Source of the DNA: Cyanophora paradoxa
Lineage: Eukaryota; Glaucocystophyceae; Cyanophorales; Cyanophoraceae
Direction: 5' to 3'
Assembly: GCA_004431415.1 (NCBI GenBank)
Contig: QPMI01000581.1
Span: forward strand, 36,021 to 100,020
DNA: 64,000 nt
In this document: piece by piece, positions 58,398 to 64,000 of the stretch
Layout of the letters: every line of letters starts with the position of its first letter
How positions within the stretch are numbered: position 1 is the stretch's first letter
Program-made: the position numbers and the translations under genes
Notes under the pieces: generated by a model
Database searches by the model: none
What the model saw: only the letters and a program-made list of their open reading frames with translations
What the model was told of the DNA's origin: nothing

Positions 58398-59241
58398 TCA
58401 ATGAGCAGCTCCAGCTGGAATGAGTAAGAGAGTCCATTTAGATCCGCAATGTCCCCTCTCCATTTTCTGAGCGAGATTGTGAGCTTATCTAGGTCCAAAG
58501 GGGTTGTGACATTCACGAAGGGAACACTCGAGCTAGGCTCACTGTAAAACGAATATTTACCAAAATCGGAATTCATTTGGATCCTTAGTAAATAGGAATC
58601 ATCCGCAGGATTTTGCCTGCTAGTTGCTGCATTGAATTTCATAAATGGTCTAAGCTCCTCTACATCTAAGTAAATGTAAGCCAGTGCATTAAAGTCGATC
58701 ATTTTGGGGCAAACCAGTTGGTATCGGTCTTCAATTCCTGGTACATTTATTGGTCTTGCTTCGGTTGTGCTTTGGTAGATAGTATCTGGTTCAATGCCAA
58801 TACAGTCACAGAGTTCCCGATCTGAGCTTTGAATTGTGAATTGATTGCTGGGCGATGTGAATACAAGACGACTCATCCCTACATCTAAGAGAACTTTATA
58901 TGCCTCAATTCCAAGCGGGTTGAAGTTGCCCCACTAAATCCCAGAATAGAATCTGTTCCCAACGAAATATCTAGTGGAATCCTTCTCCCTTCAGAATTAA
59001 GAGTATAATAATCGTTGATACTTGGGACAGGATCCAGAAAATGAAAGGCTGGAATGCTCAGGGGTTGATCGCTGCCAAGGGCAGTGATTGTGAGTTTCTG
59101 GTCCGGTGGAACAACATAGCAGCTGTTGGGGATTTCCGCTGAGAGGATTCGGAATTTCCTTATATTGCTGATGCGATTTTTGAGATGCAGAACCCCATCT
59201 TCGAGATCCCTGCTGTCGCAATTTATCGTGATTCTTTTCAT
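58394..59241 (-). CDS. Minor capsid/penton-type protein, one frameshift
   Basis: About 280 codons: 59,241 to about 58,885, then another frame from about 58,880 to 58,394. Begins MKRITINCDSRDLEDG, the degenerate DSRD N-terminal signature seen in the element B protein at 35.9 kb, followed by RISNIRKFRILSAEIPNS. The C-terminal half is beta-rich (YRLVCPKMIDFNAL-like segment near the middle). Divergent from the next gene with only 16 bp between start codons. Confidence 0.55.
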
Positions 59242-59257
59242 ACTTTATAATAGTAAG

Positions 59258-60156
59258 ATGAAAGAATATCTAAGCTTCTCTAGCGATGAGCGAGACCCCG
59301 ATTACACAGAACCGAACAGCTATGTAATTACCTTACCCAGGCGTTACGATAATGTAAAATCGGTTCGCTCGTTCAGGCAACAGTTCCCAATGTCATTTCC
59401 AATGTGTCCAAAGATATTGATAAAACTGGAGCAGATGTGAATCGAATGGACATCTATTTTTCGGTCACATCCGCTGATTCAGGCTTTATTACCATAACAA
59501 TTCCCAAAGCCACTACACAAAAGATTCTGTGGCGGAGAAGATAACAGAACTACTCGAGGCCGCTCGTGTCTCAAGTTTTGGAGGCATCTATATAAAATGC
59601 CGGTACAATCATACTGTAAAATGCTATGAATTTTTCAGTAATGCTAATTTCTGGTTCCGATTCACACTTGCTTCAGCTGATTCTCTCAAGCAATCCGATT
59701 CAGGTCCACTGTAAATCGAAAACTCCAGTTTCTTTGGTTTTAAATCGATCATTGCCTATTCCGGTGAACTGTTTACTCCTCCTGCCTCGGATACATTCTT
59801 AGTCTCTGGTGGCATCACACTGAATAGACGCATTCGAGGCTTCACCAGTGGAGATGAAACACCAGATCCATGCTCTGGCTCTACATCGATGAATTTGCTC
59901 CATTTATCCGGTCAGTTAATAAATATGTGGATGGCTACTTCATGAGAATCCCGATCCCTCAAGAGCTTGAGCATGGATCAATTTACCATTTCGATACATC
60001 AGTTACTGTCCCCTTGTCCGAGAATTTAGAGAATTAAAGTCGTTTGATCGCTTGACAATCAAACTTATTGATCACGATGGGAAGCTTCTCGATTTTGGAG
60101 CCTGGCAGCATTATTTCACCTTCGAATCGAAACCTACGATGCCCCTCCGCAAATGA
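59258..60156 (+). CDS. Second minor capsid-type protein, several frameshifts
   Basis: About 299 codons, the same length as the element B protein at 35.9 kb. Starts MKEYLSFSSDERDPDYTEPN with YVITLPRRYDNVKSVRSF, the conserved N-terminal arm pattern. The open frame breaks near 59.41 kb and again several times before the final stretch ending at the TGA at 60,154-60,156. Together with the divergent gene it probably supplies vertex and accessory capsid proteins; which is the penton is not decidable by eye. Confidence 0.5.
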
Positions 60157-60222
60157 ATTTCTATTGATTCGCTAAATTATTTTCTACTGCGAAAAGTAGA
60201 GACTAACCCGCTCACTTCCACC

Positions 60223-61539
60223 ATGGAAACAAATTCGCAATTCCAGCGCCCAACCCTCAAGTCTATGCTTACAACCGATGATTACAAGGATTTCTTCCTA
60301 AACAAATCCCTTGTCATCGGTACCTCTTCAGGACCAAGCCCCTTCGAGTCCAGGTTGCTCCAGATACCGAGCCTTCCAATGCCCTTGGCACCGAGTCGTT
60401 TTCAAGATCCCTCGCTACCATTTCCTCAATGGCATAGCCCTTCAACTCGATCTGAACCCAATGGTGTTCGGTGAAAGCAACCTTTCAGGAGGCAATGCTG
60501 CTGCCTCTACTGGTTACCTCCGTGTAATCGGTTCGCTCATCAAGCGCATGGAGATTTCCATGGTGCTTTCCGCTATGTTGTCCGAGGATTCGTCACCCAA
60601 TATTCCTTCTCACAACCGAGACTGTGATTTTAGACAGACGCCTTCGTTATGTTGGTGGAGTAGTAGGAACTAACTATCATGGCAATACAAACGGTGGAAC
60701 CTATGAGATCGATCTGCCTTCACCCTTTGAGAAGGCTATGTTCCCACTTTGCGCTATGAACTCTGAGATAGTTGTTGAAATTGAGTTCAAGAATGTAACT
60801 GATGGTATTATTGAAGACACAGATGGCAAAACAGACATTGCAATTGCTGGAAGCTCTCTCAAAGTCCTCAAGCCCAGACTTGTCTGCAAGGTTGTCAATG
60901 CTGATGAAGCGGTTGTATCTGAAACAATTGCCAGAGTCAAATCCACTGGCATTGCCATCCCCTATAATGAGATTGGCTTCCTTCACACTGATTTCACCCC
61001 TACTGCCTCTGGCGCTCGTGTCAACCTTTCTCAGCTTACGGCGCTGGTTTAATCCACACTCTTGCATTCTCAGTTCGACAACTCGCTAAAGTGCGAACTA
61101 ATAATGGATCTGCATCAGTCCTTCGTCCAACTGCGCTTCGTACCAATGCTGTCAATTTCTATGTTGAGCTGAACAACAATCGCCTCTACTCCAACACTGA
61201 ACTACCTCTTTTGGTCGCTTCATCGGAACTCCAAGATAAATATGGCGCTGCTCTCTCTGCTGATGACTTGGCTTTTCCTGCTCTTTCAGGTATCTTCTTC
61301 GGTGCTGGCAATGGCAAAGCTGCCCTCCTTAACCAGGAGCAAACAGGCTATGTTGATGCCACAGGACATCAGCCTTTGATATTGTGTTTGGATTCAATGC
61401 AATTACTGCCGCAGGTGATCCTGGTAACACCGAATGGTACGCAGGCGGAAGCTATCAAAAAATGTACCTCCAATGCATGGCTCTCGCTCACAATATCCTC
61501 ATTGTTGGAGCCGATGGTATTCGTCGCGTCAGTGCTTAA
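60223..61539 (+). CDS. Major capsid protein, lineage 2, several frameshifts
   Basis: About 438 codons in at least four frame segments: 60,223 to about 60,335; to about 60,610; to about 61,045; to about 61,375; then to the TAA at 61,537-61,539. The N-terminus (TLKSMLTTDDYKDFFLNKSL) parallels the MCP start in element B. The end GADGIRRVSA matches the fragment at 11.0 kb. Position directly before the packaging ATPase and overall length support a double jelly-roll MCP. Few in-frame stops other than those produced by shifts. Confidence 0.65.
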
Positions 61540-61589
61540 ACTGATGACCAGAGTCAGTCTTATTTTTCTCTCGTTTTTATAGTGAAAAC

Positions 61590-62420
61590 ATGTCCGAACT
61601 AGAAGAGTTTGATGCCTTCTCCATGATAGAACCCCCTTTCAGGGCAATCTTCATTGGGCGCTCCAACACTGGTAAATCAGAAGCTTGTCTGTACTGGATT
61701 AAACAGCTTCACGATGCAAAAAAGATCGATGCCGTAATTGTGGTGACTGGTACAAAGTTCAATAATTTCTGGAATCCAGTCACCCCAATGGTACTCGATG
61801 GCTGGGATCCCGTTTTCATACGCAAGCTGCTGGATGCAAGGCAGCAAAAGATTGCTGCAGGCGGAAAAGTGAATGAGTTATTAATTGTTTTGGATGATTT
61901 GATCGACAATGAGCATGTGGATCTCCATAAAGAAATGATTGCATCCCTGTACACGAGGGGTCGCCATTCCCATATAAGCATCATGGTTATTACCCAAAAA
62001 ATGCGAAAGCTTTCCAGTACAATTCGAGTGAACACTGAGTACACTTGCATTCTCAATGCCAGCAATCGCTTGGAGCTGCTCGCAATCGAGGAAGAATATA
62101 ACACAGGTCCCAAAGATGATTTCTTCAAGCTTTTCAAGGGTATGTGCATTCTTATCAGTACCTTGTGGTTTCTTCCGCTGGGTATGATACATCATGTATG
62201 TAGATAAAGCAACACTGGTGAGGGACTTCAATTTCCCGAGGTTCCACAAGGGGGTGCAATTGTATGAGAAAAGAAACGCAAGGCAAAAGAGGGTGAAGCC
62301 CAAAAAGAACCAACTTGCAAGGATTCAAAAACATTTGCAAACTTTGTCGAAATTTGAACAAGAGCTTGAAGGTATTCCGAATCTTCCCAAATTTCGCCAA
62401 ACAAAAAGAAAATGTTGCTA
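61590..62420 (+). CDS. Packaging ATPase, lineage 2, one frameshift
   Basis: About 275 codons. Walker A FIGRSNTGKS near residue 24, Walker B LLIVLDDLID near 97, then IMVITQKMRKLSSTIRVN. Very similar to the ATPase at 12.2 kb in the core. The frame shifts near 62.14 kb; the end (YVDKATLVRDFNFPRFHKG and a basic extension) continues to about 62,420. The C-terminal extension of roughly 60 residues is absent from the 12.2-kb enzyme. Confidence 0.8.
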
Positions 62421-62440
62421 AAAGTTAAACGAAGGTAAAG

Positions 62441-63115
62441 ATGGTTTATCGCAAGAAGCCCAAACCCGTTCAAGCTTTTGCTCTGGCAATCCCAATCAAG
62501 CCCAGCAAGAATCCGGTCTCACCTCTGGTGGTGGCAATGAGATGCCCGAGTACCTTATCGAACCACCCAGATGTTGTAGCCAAGGAAGAGCCATTATTGC
62601 TGACGCAGTTTCCAAAAGGAAACACACAGTGGTAAACGACAGGTGGAAGATATGACCGAAGCCAAATCCCAGATTGCCGTGGAACCCCTGATGCAAACAC
62701 AGACAAGGTCATCAAGCCCAGGTCACTGCCACCCAAGCAGAAAACCAAAGATGTCCCCCAGGTTGCTGAATCGGAACTCAAAAACGAGGTCCCTATCAAA
62801 AACAACACAGTACCTTCGGAGGTTGTTATGAATTTTGAGGAAAAAGTACGAAACCTTGAAATGAAAGTAGCAAACTACGAAAAGTGGGTTCAAAACTACG
62901 AGGAGCGAAAATCTATGAAAAATTTGGTTAAAAAGGAAATTTCGAAACTCGGATTGAAATCAAAGGTCGATGTTGAAGAAATTAAAAAGGAGGATAAGAC
63001 AGATACACAGGCTGCAACTCGCCAGCAAAATGTTGCCCCGCAGTACACCCACATCGTTCCGACAGCCCACACCAATTATGCATCGATGCTTGGTGGAAAG
63101 CGAATTGTTCGCTAA
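62441..63115 (+). CDS. Coiled-coil protein following the ATPase (element E), frameshifted
   Basis: About 225 codons. A basic start (MVYRKKPKPVQAF), then pieces in other frames, then an open stretch from about 62,690 through MNFEEKVRNLEMKVANYEKW to GGKRIVR. The coiled coil and following KKEISKLGLKS segment match the gene at 13.2 kb. The same N-terminal/coiled-coil frame discontinuity exists in that copy. Confidence 0.5.
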
Positions 63116-63270
63116 TGCCTGTGAATGTCAGCAAGGCATAATTTAACCGGTCCGTATTTCGATCGAGTTTTAATGTGGACACCTTTGCAGAATGGGCAGG
63201 TTGGCTCTGTGAAAAGTATGATGAGATCCACCAGCTCGTATGGGAACAAACGAGCCAGCAGCAGTCTCAT
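63112..63270 (-). CDS. Conserved 52-residue protein with FPYELVD motif (copy 2)
   Basis: Minus-strand frame of 52 residues: MRLLLARLFPYELVDLIILF, then CPFC and a Lys/His-rich end. Homologous to the 49-residue protein at 8.6-8.7 kb. Overlaps the coiled-coil gene's stop by 4 bp (convergent). Uninterrupted although most neighbouring genes carry frameshifts. Confidence 0.6.
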   Translation of the reverse strand: MRLLLARLFPYELVDLIILFTEPTCPFCKGVHIKTRSKYGPVKLCLADIHRH

Positions 63271-63299
63271 TTACTCTACATGACTAAATAATTTATATG

Positions 63300-63849
63300 C
63301 ATACGTTAGCAAATGGATTGCATCTCTGGAATAATAGAGATGTTTACGTTTCATCTGCGGGGTCACTGCCAGCAGGGCTGCTGTGATGTTGAAGTGTGTT
63401 GGTGTGAACAGCGAACCGAATTCTCGCAGGAAACTCTCTGGAGCCTGTGAGGCGGAGGTCGATTGAAGGAGATCTGGGCAGGTCCGGTCTCAGTTTGAAG
63501 GGGAATCCGCTTGGTCAATTCCTTTGGAACAACAAACCGAACCTGGTCTTTCACGATGATTGATTTTACTAAATTCACAACTGGCGAGAACTTGTAGATT
63601 ACCAGGCAATCAGCAAAGCAATACGTGAACCACCCTAAGCCCCTCCTCCCTAATTCCCCAATCCCTCTTTAGGTAGTTTCCAGGTAGTGAAAGTGTTATT
63701 TCCTCGCTGAATGCCTTTTTCATTGAGTAGAGTTTAAAGAATATGCCTTTTTGCGGTGCATTTAGCTGGTAGTACTGAAATAAATCTAGATCCTCTATAG
63801 GGACCTTGTAGTAGCGCTCTAAAGCAGTCTTGATTGCCGGTCGATCCAT
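63300..63849 (-). CDS. Hypothetical protein, probably frameshifted
   Basis: Two open segments on the minus strand: 63,849-63,610 (MDRPAIKTALERYYKVPIED..., 79 codons) and about 63,590-63,363 (VVNLVKSIIVKDQVRFVVPK...). Together they could be one protein of up to 180 residues. No known domain; no catalytic motif recognised. Divergent from the next partial gene. Confidence 0.35.
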
Positions 63850-63922
63850 TCACAAAAATGACTTAAGGATAATCCGCTACTTAAATTAGAGAAAATAATT
63901 TTCTAAGCCCTTAAGTAGAGAA

Positions 63923-64000
63923 TGTCGGATTCAGAGAAAGCCCAGCGACCGCTGAAGTTAAGCCCAAGAAGCGCCAATTGACCCCAGAGCAGAAAGAAGC
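63923..64000 (+). CDS. Start of a further gene, cut by the window edge
   Basis: ATG at 63,923 follows a ccgctacttaaatta stretch and cccttaagtagag, resembling the TACTTAAA promoter element. The first 19 codons then meet a TGA, but a second frame continues in Lys/Glu-rich sequence to the edge, so an indel or a later start is possible. Too short to name. Confidence 0.25.

Overview
The window is eukaryote-associated mobile or viral DNA. It is a stack of Polinton/Maverick-like (adintovirus-like, Preplasmiviricota-type) elements and fragments, and no ordinary host gene is evident. Three protein-primed family-B DNA polymerases, three retroviral-type integrases, four FtsK/HerA-type packaging ATPases (one split by an insertion), four double-jelly-roll major capsid genes or fragments, minor capsid proteins and a primase-helicase support this. 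TAA, TAG and TGA all act as stops and no introns are needed. The host cannot be named from the sequence: a protist, fungus, invertebrate or a free viral contig all fit.

Layout. (1) 1-10.8 kb: a large tail-fibre-like gene with HxH repeats and pentapeptide repeats, four tandem paralogues (the first two end in a C1q-like domain), a zinc-ribbon protein, a hidden 49-residue gene, an AdoMet decarboxylase (SpeD) homologue, then 1.6 kb of palindromes and tandem repeats ending in a 296-bp inverted-repeat unit. (2) 10.8-24.6 kb, 'element C': capsid C-terminal fragment, PD-(D/E)XK nuclease, ATPase, coiled-coil protein, small genes, D5-like primase-helicase, RING protein, a polymerase whose exonuclease motifs are degraded, integrase, repeats and a second inverted-repeat unit. 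(3) 24.57-26.85 kb: a second, N-terminally truncated copy of the fibre and first paralogue. (4) 26.85-45.13 kb, 'element D' (more GC- and CpG-rich): polymerase, integrase, AT-hook protein, ATPase and capsid fragment. It is split by (5) 32,995-44,244, 'element B': an almost complete 11.25-kb element with terminal inverted repeats and a 5-bp target duplication. (6) 45.13-64 kb, 'element E': a minus-strand giant fibre ending in an S74 chaperone, a membrane-anchored spike-like gene, SpeD, then patatin phospholipase, minor capsid proteins, MCP, ATPase and coiled-coil protein, nearly all carrying frameshifts.

Two virus lineages are mixed. Lineage 1 (B and D) has MCP and ATPase adjacent on one strand and a compact 11-kb plan. 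Lineage 2 (region 1, C and E) is larger, with the order fibre - SpeD - (patatin, minor capsids) - MCP - ATPase - coiled coil - primase - PolB - integrase, and carries an elaborate receptor-binding apparatus. D inserted into a lineage-2 fibre-cluster gene and B inserted into D's ATPase gene, giving a relative order of events. Most frameshifts lie in otherwise well-preserved genes, especially after 45 kb, so sequencing indels and recent decay both remain possible.
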